The notes beneath the pieces were generated by a model. The model saw only the letters and a list, made by a program, of their open reading frames with translations. It was not told the origin of the DNA and did not search any database. Below, one piece after another: positions 6,399 to 13,085 of a stretch of DNA of 16,910 nucleotides. The first letter of the stretch is position 1; the number at the start of each line of letters is the position of its first letter. The position numbers were made by a program, and so were the translations under genes. The stretch comes from Candidatus Accumulibacter vicinus (GTDB lineage: Bacteria; Pseudomonadota; Gammaproteobacteria; Burkholderiales; Rhodocyclaceae), in NCBI GenBank assembly GCA_002425405.1, contig DIME01000198.1:1-16910 (forward strand), given 5' to 3'.

Positions 6399-8291
6399 AT
6401 GAGCCCCGGCAGCGACGGCCGGCCAGCCCTGCCCGCCTGGGCCGAGACGCTACGCCAGAAATACCTGGCCGGCGAAGCCTCGGTATTCGTTCTCTACCGC
6501 AACGTTTTCGACCGTTATCGGGTCGGCGAACGCTATTACACGCTGTTGCCCTTCCTCAGCGAAGTGCTGCTCAAGGACAACAAGCAGCACATCTACGAAC
6601 TCAGCGTCGACCTTGGCGTACGCGTCATTCAGGGCGGCAGCGCCGAAGAGAAGGCAGAACTCTACCGCCATCTTGAAGGCAAGGGACTCAACGGCATCTT
6701 CGAGTCGCTCGAACGGCAGATGCGCGGGCAAGGCTCCAGCGCGCTCCTGATTCCCTACGCTGGAACCCTTTTCCCTGCCGCCGAACTGCACCAGCTCTCG
6801 CTCGAGGAGCGCGGTGCGTTCACGGCCCTGCATCGCTGGTCGCTGGATGAACAGTTTGCCAATCGCGACAACGTCGTCATCCTGGTCAGCGAATCGCTGG
6901 CCGACCTGAGCCCGGCGCTGCTGACGCATCCACGCGTGTTGGCGATCGCGCTGCCGATGCCCGATCGGGCCGATCGGCATGCGGCGATCCGGCACTACTC
7001 ACCAGGCATGCCGGCAGCCGAGGCCGAGCCACTCGCCGACCACACCGCCGGCCTGCGCCTGATTCAACTGGCCAGCATCGTCGCCAGCGAAGCGCCGCAA
7101 GGGATGAGCCAGACGCAGCGGCGGACGCTGATTGCCAGCCTGCTGCAGGGTAGCCCGCAAGCCGCCGAGCGTGCCGAAAAACTGGCCGCGATCACCGCCG
7201 GCATGACGCCCGCCGAAATCCGCCAGATCGTCGACCCAACGCGCGCGCTGCCCGAAAGCGGCGATCCTGCGGGCGAAATGATGGCCTTGGTACGCCAGCG
7301 CAAACGCGAATTGATCGAAAAGGAATGCGCCGGCCTGATCGAATTCATCGATCCACGGCATGGCCTGGAAAGCGTCGGCGGCAATGAACCGATCAAGAGC
7401 GAATTGCTTGACATCGCGCGCCTGATCCAGGGCGGCGAGCGCGCACGCGCACCGATGGGCCTGCTCGCAGTGGGGCCGATGGGCTCCGGCAAAACCTTCG
7501 TGATCAAGGCCTTTCTCAAGGAGGCGGGACTTTCCGGAATCGCCCTGAAAAACTTCCGATCGAAATGGGTCGGATCGACGGAGGCCAACCTCGACCGCGT
7601 TTTGGCAACCGTCAAGGCGATGGGACCGATCGCGCTGCTCATCGACGAAGGCGACCGCAGCTTCGGCCGGCAAGGTGACGATGCCGACGGCGGCACCAGT
7701 TCGCGGGTCATTGCCCGACTCAAGGAATTCATGTCCGATCCCGAGAATCGCGGCCAGGTCCTGTTCATCCTGCTGACCAACCGCCCCGACAAGCTGGATA
7801 CCGACATCAAGCGCCCCGGCCGCCTCGACCGTAAAATCCCCTTTTTCTACGCCGAGACCGCGGCCGAACGTGCCGCCGTCATGGGCGCCGTTTTCGAGCG
7901 CTACCGGGTGCCCGTCGATTTCCCGGAAGCGCACCTGCTGGCCGCCTGCGAGGGGCTCGAAGGCTATTCCAATGCCGACCTGGAAGCCCTTGCCCTGCTC
8001 GCCGCCGAGTTCGCCGAGCGAGCGCAGCGGATCGATTCGCCCCTTCCTTCGCCCCCCGATGCGCGCGTACGAACCGGCGCCGCGGCTACCCCGGCCGTCA
8101 GCCGGGAGGTCCTCGCGCGCGCCATCGAGGACTTCATGCCACCGCAGGAAACGGCCATGGTGGGCTACATGGAAATGCTCGCGGTGGCCGAAACCTCGCG
8201 GCGCTCGCTGTTGCCGCAACGCTTCCGGTCGCTGTCCGCGCGCGAGGTGCAGGAACGACTCGCCGAACTGCGGCGTCAGATCCAACCTTGA
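6399..8291 (+). CDS. AAA+ ATPase with degenerate N-terminal AAA-like half
   Basis: A 630-residue protein. The second half is an active-looking classical AAA domain: Walker A GPMGSGKT (359-366), Walker B LLIDEGD (Asp416, Glu417), sensor-1 Asn461 in LLTNRPD, and an arginine-finger region RPGRLDRK (472-479) as in FtsH/Cdc48-type AAA proteins. There is no HExxH metalloprotease motif and no membrane segment. The N-terminal half (about 20-220) lacks Walker motifs but keeps a sensor/lid-like stretch (VVILVSESLADLSPALL, then ALPMPDRADR), resembling the inactive first domain of Ycf46-type ATPases. The start ATG lacks a good ribosome site, and no in-frame alternative exists upstream. Sitting between pspA-like and terB-like genes, it may disassemble PspA polymers as Vps4 does for ESCRT-III. 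That role is inference. Confidence 0.87.
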   Translation: MSPGSDGRPALPAWAETLRQKYLAGEASVFVLYRNVFDRYRVGERYYTLLPFLSEVLLKDNKQHIYELSVDLGVRVIQGGSAEEKAELYRHLEGKGLNGIFESLERQMRGQGSSALLIPYAGTLFPAAELHQLSLEERGAFTALHRWSLDEQFANRDNVVILVSESLADLSPALLTHPRVLAIALPMPDRADRHAAIRHYSPGMPAAEAEPLADHTAGLRLIQLASIVASEAPQGMSQTQRRTLIASLLQGSPQAAERAEKLAAITAGMTPAEIRQIVDPTRALPESGDPAGEMMALVRQRKRELIEKECAGLIEFIDPRHGLESVGGNEPIKSELLDIARLIQGGERARAPMGLLAVGPMGSGKTFVIKAFLKEAGLSGIALKNFRSKWVGSTEANLDRVLATVKAMGPIALLIDEGDRSFGRQGDDADGGTSSRVIARLKEFMSDPENRGQVLFILLTNRPDKLDTDIKRPGRLDRKIPFFYAETAAERAAVMGAVFERYRVPVDFPEAHLLAACEGLEGYSNADLEALALLAAEFAERAQRIDSPLPSPPDARVRTGAAATPAVSREVLARAIEDFMPPQETAMVGYMEMLAVAETSRRSLLPQRFRSLSAREVQERLAELRRQIQP

Positions 8292-8301
8292 AGGAGTTCG
8301 T

Positions 8302-8754
8302 ATGTTCCCCCTGCTCGAAAACGTATCCCTCGATGCCGGCCAGAGCATCGCCGCGACCCGCCTGCTGTTGCGCATCGCGCATGTCGATGGCGTCAGGACC
8401 GCCGAGGAAGTGGCCCTGATTCGCTGGTTCCATGACAGCGGTTGCGACGACCGCGTCGACTGGCCGGCATTCGACAGCCTGCAAGCGACCGGACAGACGG
8501 GTGAATTCGCCGGCATCTTCAGCGAGGCGGCGGAGCGCGACCTGGTGATTGCCACCTGTCTGATGGTCGCCTATGCCGACGGCGCGCTGACTACCGATGA
8601 ACTGGCAGCAGTGCGCGGCGTGGCCGAGGAAATCGGCATGCCGCCAGCGCGCGTGGATGAACTGCTGGCGCTGGTCAAGGACTACATCCTCTCGCAACTG
8701 GCCAGCCTGCCCGACGCTGGCTCGGTGGCGGTCGTGGCGCGCGAACTCGGCTGA
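8302..8754 (+). CDS. TerB-like (tellurite resistance TerB family) protein
   Basis: A 150-residue, all-helical cytoplasmic protein. Two similar acidic segments, AHVDGVRTAEE (about 31-41) and AYADGALTTDE (about 93-103), match the duplicated DG-x(4)-E metal-binding pattern of TerB/TerB-like domains. TerB domains are known from tellurite and phage-related stress systems, where they link membrane complexes to other partners. AAGGAG at 8291-8296 precedes the ATG, 10 nt after the ATPase stop, so it is co-transcribed. No terC, terD or terZ is present, so tellurite resistance should not be assumed. It closes the module; 239 non-coding bases follow. Confidence 0.82.
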   Translation: MFPLLENVSLDAGQSIAATRLLLRIAHVDGVRTAEEVALIRWFHDSGCDDRVDWPAFDSLQATGQTGEFAGIFSEAAERDLVIATCLMVAYADGALTTDELAAVRGVAEEIGMPPARVDELLALVKDYILSQLASLPDAGSVAVVARELG

Positions 8755-8869
8755 AGTTTGGCGGAGAGCTTGCGCCTTGCGCCAGTTCACGGGGGAACGC
8801 AGGGAACATTCCGAATCGGGTTCCGTCATGCGGTGTTTCCGCAAAAGGCAGTGATATTCATGCTGTGAC

Positions 8870-8898
8870 TTGCCTGCAGCGGCGTTATGGCGTCTAAT
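8870..8898 (+). promoter_or_regulatory. candidate sigma70 promoter for the NfeD/SPFH unit
   Basis: TTGCCT at 8870-8875 and TCTAAT at 8893-8898 are separated by exactly 17 bp, in the 239-base gap before the NfeD-like gene. Transcription would start near 8905, giving a leader of about 90 nt. The rest of the gap (8755-8993) shows only small hairpins, for example TGCGG/CCGCA near 8829-8843. No clear terminator for the upstream operon is seen, so read-through remains possible. Confidence 0.5.
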
Positions 8899-8978
8899 CG
8901 ACCTGTATCCCGGCACGGCTGATCGGTGGTTGCAGGTACTGCGGCGATGTGCCGCCGCCATCCGGAGCGTACGGACAG

Positions 8979-8984
8979 AAGGAG
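8979..8984 (+). promoter_or_regulatory. ribosome binding site fixing the start at 8994
   Basis: AAGGAG lies 9 nt before the ATG at 8994. The frame is open upstream to an ATG at 8949, but that start has no such site and would put a hydrophilic extension before the first membrane helix. Confidence 0.75.
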
Positions 8985-8993
8985 AAATGCGCG

Positions 8994-9440
8994 ATGTTTT
9001 CGCCCGAATGGTGGCACTGGATGGTCCTCGGACTGAGCCTGACGATGGCCGAAATGGCCATCCCAGCATTTTTTCTGGTCTGGTTCGGCATCGCGGCAGC
9101 AGCCGTCGGCGTCATCCTGCTGGCCGTGCCTGAGCTCTCCTTGGCCAGCCAGTTCCTGCTCTGGGCGGCGCTCTCGGCAATGCTGGTCGGTCTCTGGTTT
9201 CGCTATCTCAAGCCGCGCACAAGGACCGCTGTCGGCACCTCGGCTGCCAACGTGGGCGGTGAAGTCGGCATCCTGGTCTCTGGAGTCACCCCGGAAACCC
9301 GCGCTCAGGTGCGTTTTCAGAAACCGATTCTCGGCGCCGACGTGTGGGAGTGTTACGCCGATACGGCGATCGGGGCGGGTGAGCGGGTTCGCATCGTCGC
9401 GGTTGAAGGCAGTTACATCAAAGTGGAGCAAGCAAGATGA
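8994..9440 (+). CDS. NfeD-like membrane protein
   Basis: A 148-residue protein of the short NfeD type. Hydrophobic helices lie at about residues 8-28, 30-45 and 50-68. A soluble C-terminal beta-rich domain follows (about 80-147: GGEVGILVSGVTPETRAQVRF to the IVAVEGSYIKVEQ end), as expected for the OB-fold domain of NfeD proteins. NfeD proteins are nearly always encoded beside an SPFH/stomatin gene and are thought to act with it in membrane microdomains. Here the stop overlaps the ATG of the SPFH gene (ATGA at 9437-9440). No ClpP-like protease domain is present, so this is the truncated NfeD class. Confidence 0.9.
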   Translation: MFSPEWWHWMVLGLSLTMAEMAIPAFFLVWFGIAAAAVGVILLAVPELSLASQFLLWAALSAMLVGLWFRYLKPRTRTAVGTSAANVGGEVGILVSGVTPETRAQVRFQKPILGADVWECYADTAIGAGERVRIVAVEGSYIKVEQAR

Positions 9441-10303
9441 CCGGCATGACCATATTTTCGATCGTTTTCCTCATTTTTGTCGCGGTTACCGTCGCCAATG
9501 GCGTTCGTATCGTTCCGCAAGGCGAGGAGTGGATCGTGCAGCGCCTCGGCAAGTACCACAGCACGCTGCTGCCAGGACTGCGCTTCATCATTCCCTACAT
9601 CGATATCGTCTCCTACAAGGTCACCACCAAGGACATCATTCTCGATGTCCAGGAGCAGGAGGTGATCACGCGCGACAATGCGGTGATTGTGGTCAACGCC
9701 ATCGCCTTCATCAAGGTCACCGACCCGGTGAAAGCCGTCTATGGCGTTCAGGATTACTCTGAAGCGATCCGCAACATGATCATGACCACCCTACGCTCGA
9801 TCGTCGGGGAAATGGAACTCGACCAGGCACTGTCGTCGCGGGATACCATCAAGGCGCGTCTCAAAGCCGGCGTTGCCGACGAAGCGCTGGACTGGGGACT
9901 GACCGTCAAATCGGTCGAAATCCAGGACATCAAACCCTCGCAGTCGATGCAGCGCGCGATGGAAATGCAGGCCTCGGCCGAGCGGGAACGCAAGGCGATG
10001 GTCACCCGTGCCGAAGGCGAGAAGCAGTCGATGATCCTCACCGCCGAAGCACGCCTGGAATCCGCCAAACGCGATGCCGCAGCGCAGGTGACCCTTGCCG
10101 AAGCATCCTCGCAGGCGATCACGAAGGTGAATCGTGCTTTTGGCGACAACGAACTGCCGATGCTCTACCTGCTCGGCGAGAAATACATCACCAGTCTCAG
10201 CAAGATCGCTGAATCCGACAACGCCAAGGTCGTCCTCCTGCCTGCCGACATTCAGAGCACTTTGCGCGGACTTTTTCAGCGAGTAACCAAGAACGGTCAG
10301 TGA
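9437..10303 (+). CDS. SPFH/Band 7 (stomatin/prohibitin-like) membrane protein
   Basis: A 288-residue protein. Residues 4-22 form one N-terminal membrane segment. The SPFH domain follows (about 24-190) with the typical VPQGEEWIVQRLGKYHSTLL and PGLRFIIPYID opening and the MELDQALSSRDTI stretch. A Glu/Ala/Lys-rich coiled coil (about 175-240) precedes a short C-terminal domain. It resembles E. coli QmcA and bacterial stomatins, which form large ring-like oligomers in the inner membrane. Translation is coupled to the NfeD-like gene by a 4-nt overlap. The distance to the PspA module suggests a related envelope job, since SPFH/NfeD and PspA systems both respond to membrane damage; that link is inference. 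Confidence 0.93.
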   Translation: MTGMTIFSIVFLIFVAVTVANGVRIVPQGEEWIVQRLGKYHSTLLPGLRFIIPYIDIVSYKVTTKDIILDVQEQEVITRDNAVIVVNAIAFIKVTDPVKAVYGVQDYSEAIRNMIMTTLRSIVGEMELDQALSSRDTIKARLKAGVADEALDWGLTVKSVEIQDIKPSQSMQRAMEMQASAERERKAMVTRAEGEKQSMILTAEARLESAKRDAAAQVTLAEASSQAITKVNRAFGDNELPMLYLLGEKYITSLSKIAESDNAKVVLLPADIQSTLRGLFQRVTKNGQ

Positions 10304-10352
10304 CTTCTGGCCAGTCATCTATCTCTGTTTCCTTCACCGAAAATGGAGGACC

Positions 10353-10496
10353 ATGAACGCAGGCTGGATCATTTTTGGCCTCTGCATCGTTTTCGTTCTC
10401 GGTGCCGCGCTGCCGCTCATCCACGATCGTCGTGCCAACAAGGATGCCCCCCTGCCGCGCAAGGAAACGCTGCGCGACTGGCGTAACGAAAAGTAG
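10353..10496 (+). CDS. small single-TM protein (47 aa) downstream of the SPFH gene
   Basis: An ATG at 10353, preceded by GGAGG at 10345-10350, opens a 47-codon frame ending TAG at 10494-10496. Residues 3-22 (AGWIIFGLCIVFVLGAALPL) form one strong membrane helix. A hydrophilic tail follows, with a Lys/Arg-rich, Pro-containing stretch ending LRDWRNEK. The good ribosome site, the clean helix-plus-tail layout and normal codon use for this DNA support a real gene. It lies 49 nt after the SPFH stop and is probably co-transcribed. No family is recognised; it may be a small partner of the SPFH/NfeD complex. Confidence 0.72.
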   Translation: MNAGWIIFGLCIVFVLGAALPLIHDRRANKDAPLPRKETLRDWRNEK

Positions 10497-10521
10497 TGCC
10501 ACCGTCGGCCAGACCAGATTT

Positions 10522-10744
10522 AAGAAGCTGTCCATGAACCAAGCCGGCCAGCCACCGGAGCATCCGGTGAGCAGCAGCGGCGGACCCTGGTTTCGGCAGT
10601 ACCCAGGCGCCACTCGTCATCCTTGGAAAGGTGACGTGACCACCCGAGCCGGGCAAAGGTCCGTTCAATGATCCAGCGCTTGAGCAAGGCCACAAAATGA
10701 TGCGCCTCGGTACAGCAGAGTCTGGAGTTTCTGGACAGCTTCTT
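10522..10744 (-). mobile_element. internally deleted IS5-type element with terminal inverted repeats
   Basis: AAGAAGCTGTCCA at 10522-10534 is the exact reverse complement of 10732-10744; extending inward, 16 of 18 positions match. The 223-bp interval encodes, on the - strand, a fragment of an IS5-family transposase C terminus (KRWIIERTFARLGWSRHLSK) carrying the typical WxxERTFxxLxxxRxLxKD pattern. The fragment then shifts frame: the expected continuation (VLPKPGSAAAAHRMLRWLA) lies in another frame. It is therefore a dead, MITE-like derivative that could only be moved by a full-length relative. Exact ends and target duplication are not certain. Confidence 0.72.
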
Positions 10745-10757
10745 TGAGGGAAGCCGA

Positions 10758-11756
10758 TCAGTGTGCCTTGAACACCTCGTCGAGTCCGGCGGCATCCAGC
10801 AGGTCGAGGCCCCCGGTCTCCAGTTGCTCGGAGGTTGCCTGCCCAAGGCGCTCGTTCACCCAGTTGGGCAAGGGGCCAAAACGACGTTCGAGCAGCTTCA
10901 GCAACAAGGCGCTTTCACCTTCCTTTCGGTCTTCCTTTCGGCCTTGCTGCAAACCTTCCTGCAAACCCTCCTCTTTCCACTGTTGGGTCCATCCTGCAAC
11001 GGTTTCGGCAAGCATGGTGTCGATCTCCTGTAGTTCGTTCACTTCGGGTACCTCCTGTCCGGGCATCAGCCGTCGGAGGACGATGCGGTTGATCCAGACC
11101 ACGAAGGCACGTCTGAGGCTGGCAGAGGCCGGTCCTGGTAGGGACTTCAGCGATTGCGATACGGCGCGCCGGACATCCGCCGGGACGGCGCTCCGTTCGA
11201 GGCGAATGATGTTGACGACCGGGTTTTGCGGGTCGCTCAGATCCGCTTCACTCACCGCGGCTTCTTCCAGCAGGAAGTAGCGCTGGGCCGGATGATAGCG
11301 CTTGAGGCTGCCGGGCAGCCACTCGATGAGTTCGCTGACGTCACGCGCGGCCGTCCAGCGACTGCGCCCATGGTAGAGGAGCAGGGGAAAGACGGCCGGG
11401 AGTTTCTGGCCGGGCCGAACTTCGCCGCTCTTGATCCGGTCCGGAAAGAGCAAGCCCGTGTAGACCAGGATCCGCAGGGCCATCCAGGGGTCTACGGTGC
11501 TCTGGAATTCGAGCAGCAGGTACACGTAGAGCCACTCGCCCCGCCGGCGGACACGCCAGATCAGGTCGTCCACGCGGTCTCGCAGATCGTCGGTGACATA
11601 GCTGCCGCCCACTTTTTCCAGCGCGCTGAAGTCCAGAGGTCTTCGACCCAGTCTTCGCCGACAAAACCCCGCAGCAGATCCTCCACGACCTGGGCGCGCG
11701 AGAACAGGAGCTTGCAAGCCGAGTCGTGTGCCGAGGGGGGTCGAATTGGTGGGCAT
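10758..11756 (-). CDS. Rpn family recombination-promoting nuclease/putative transposase (DUF4351 C-term), N-terminal region double-frameshifted
   Basis: A 332-residue open frame from ATG 11756 (a TTG at 11762 is also in frame). The core DFSALEKVGGSYVTDDLRDR, then DDLIWRV and YVYLLLEFQST, is the Rpn/PF04754-type PD-(D/E)XK nuclease fold with its Asp and ExQ residues. The tail has a Glu/Gly/Gln repeat (KEEGLQEGLQQGRKE) and a DUF4351-like end (LLKLLERRFGPLPNWV). Residues about 9-45 are odd Arg/Gly sequence. The expected family N terminus (HDSACKLLFSRAQVVEDLL, then GEDWVEDL) is encoded over 11636-11728 in the next frame. Two opposite shifts, one at a C6 run near 11735-11740 and one near 11631-11636, therefore scramble this part. 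The protein is probably inactive or altered; assembly errors are the alternative. The gene ends 14 bp from the IS5 remnant. Confidence 0.8.
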   Translation of the reverse strand: MPTNSTPLGTRLGLQAPVLARPGRGGSAAGFCRRRLGRRPLDFSALEKVGGSYVTDDLRDRVDDLIWRVRRRGEWLYVYLLLEFQSTVDPWMALRILVYTGLLFPDRIKSGEVRPGQKLPAVFPLLLYHGRSRWTAARDVSELIEWLPGSLKRYHPAQRYFLLEEAAVSEADLSDPQNPVVNIIRLERSAVPADVRRAVSQSLKSLPGPASASLRRAFVVWINRIVLRRLMPGQEVPEVNELQEIDTMLAETVAGWTQQWKEEGLQEGLQQGRKEDRKEGESALLLKLLERRFGPLPNWVNERLGQATSEQLETGGLDLLDAAGLDEVFKAH

Positions 11757-11885
11757 GGTCAAATCTGATCAGCGGTAAGACGAGGACCAGTTCGTTCGTG
11801 GCAAGTGTCGGGATATTTTACACACACGCTTCCCACTGATCTGAAAAATTCTCTCAACTATTTGAAAAAAAATGATTAATATTTT

Positions 11886-11902
11886 CTGGCACGGTTTCTG
11901 CT
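11886..11902 (+). promoter_or_regulatory. sigma54 (RpoN) -24/-12 promoter of the PEP-CTERM gene
   Basis: CTGGCACGGTTTCTGCT matches the consensus YTGGCACG-N4-TTGCW at every defined position except C for T at the start of the -12 box, and the GG and GC elements have the required 10-bp spacing. It lies 88 bp before the ATG at 11990, giving a leader of about 75 nt. The upstream 60 bp is A/T-rich and could hold IHF or activator sites. PEP-CTERM genes in floc-forming betaproteobacteria are known to be under RpoN with the PrsK/PrsR two-component pair, which fits. Confidence 0.78.
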
Positions 11903-11989
11903 TATTGATTGGCAGCGAAACCTCGCTATTGATTGAACCTGGGGGTTACGCGCACTAATCTCAATCTGCATTGTTGAAAGGAACACACC

Positions 11990-12982
11990 ATGAGTCAAGT
12001 CACCAAAAGCACCCAGGGGAGCCGTCTGCCATCCCAGGTGCGCAAGATCGGAGCAGCCATTGCGTTGAGCTTCGGTCTGGCCGCGTCGGCTGGAGCGGCA
12101 ACGATCAACGGCGGCCTTACCAACGGCTTGCTGAACACGCTGGAGGATCAGGACCGTGAAGCCTATATTGATGCAAATCTCGACGGTCTGATCAGTATCG
12201 GCGACGTGTTCATCGGCGTCGTCCGTATCGACAATTTCCTGCCCTCGGGAGCGCCCTCGAACAACCAAGTCTATGGGATCATCTCCAACCAGATTACCAG
12301 TTTTACCCCGAACGGCGGGCGCCAGTATGTGCACCTGGGAGAAACCACGGTAGCTGGCTACACGATGGCCGACCTCACGGGGAACGCCAACTGCGTCGGC
12401 GCGCTGGTCTGCGTCTATGACCGTGCAGTACCCTTCTCCCAGAATCTCATCAACGCCCCCACGGGACCGGGAATGCTGGATATGATCAGCATGGTGACGT
12501 CCGAGGGAACGCTTCGTGTAGCGACCGGCCTTGGGACTGCCGGAGATACGTATCTGACCGCAGACGTGGTTGCTGCTTTTGGGGTGGGCTCCTCGAACGC
12601 CGCCTTTACCTTGGCTCCCACTTCGGTGCAATTCGGTAATTTCGGCGGCGGCCTGGATGTTCTGTATAACAACACCAACTTCGTTTACACAGACAGTGTG
12701 CTGACCCTGGACACGTTGACCGGGTTCCACACTACCCAGGTCGGCATTTCCAACGGCGCCTTCCGCGGGATGGTCGGAGATGGGAATGAAGGTAAATTCG
12801 GGAATGTGGCTGGCGCACCCCAGTGCACCAATCTTTCTGGTGCCCACGTGACCTGCGGCTTTGTGACCGATGCCGACTTCTTCGTCCGTCCTCAACGGGT
12901 ACCGGAACCGGGTTCGCTCGCGCTGCTCGGCGCGGGCCTGGTCGGCCTGGTCGGTCTGCGCCGCCGCTCGACGAAGGCGTGA
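11990..12982 (+). CDS. PEP-CTERM sorting domain-containing protein
   Basis: A 330-residue exported protein. Residues 1-37 form a signal peptide (basic RKIGAAIALSFGLAASAGA, with cleavage near residues 36-37). Residues 304-330 are a typical PEP-CTERM tail: VPEPGS, a hydrophobic helix LALLGAGLVGLVGL, then RRRSTKA. Exosortase recognises this tail and hands the protein to the cell surface or extracellular matrix. The body is Gly/Asn/Thr-rich with four Cys, and no enzyme family is recognised. DANLDGLISIGD (Asp61 to Asp72) fits a single EF-hand/dockerin-like calcium loop. GAAAGGA at 11976-11982 precedes the ATG. The gene stands alone between a sigma54 promoter and a strong terminator. No exosortase gene is in the window, as is usual for scattered PEP-CTERM substrates. 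Confidence 0.9.
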   Translation: MSQVTKSTQGSRLPSQVRKIGAAIALSFGLAASAGAATINGGLTNGLLNTLEDQDREAYIDANLDGLISIGDVFIGVVRIDNFLPSGAPSNNQVYGIISNQITSFTPNGGRQYVHLGETTVAGYTMADLTGNANCVGALVCVYDRAVPFSQNLINAPTGPGMLDMISMVTSEGTLRVATGLGTAGDTYLTADVVAAFGVGSSNAAFTLAPTSVQFGNFGGGLDVLYNNTNFVYTDSVLTLDTLTGFHTTQVGISNGAFRGMVGDGNEGKFGNVAGAPQCTNLSGAHVTCGFVTDADFFVRPQRVPEPGSLALLGAGLVGLVGLRRRSTKA

Positions 12983-13020
12983 GGGTAAACCCCTTCGACT
13001 GCCCTGCCCGGTAGCAATCA

Positions 13021-13049
13021 AAACGGCCTCCTTCGGGAGGCCGTTTTTT
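13021..13049 (+). terminator. rho-independent terminator after the PEP-CTERM gene
   Basis: ACGGCCTCC (13023-13031) pairs with GGAGGCCGT (13036-13044) around a TTCG tetraloop closed by C-G, and a run of T follows to 13049. An A run on the left side would let it also work on the opposite strand. It lies 38 nt after the stop codon at 12982. Confidence 0.93.
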
Positions 13050-13085
13050 CTTCCTGCGGTCACCCGCAGAGGTTCCTTTCCCGAT
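13050..13085. other. short non-coding junction
   Basis: Non-coding bases between the terminator and the transposase remnant. A 10-bp inverted repeat has one arm here (13066-13075) and the other at 13128-13137. Its meaning is unclear; it may mark an old insertion end. Confidence 0.3.

Noticed and set aside
6999..8555. Long open frame on the - strand (518 codons)
   Set aside because: It lies opposite the AAA+ ATPase and TerB genes, has shadow-like Arg/Gly/Ala composition and no ribosome site, and the + strand proteins there have clear motifs.
10905..10990. Imperfect tandem CTTCCT/CCTGCAAAC repeats
   Set aside because: They encode the Glu/Gly/Gln repeat typical of Rpn/DUF4351 proteins and need no separate explanation.
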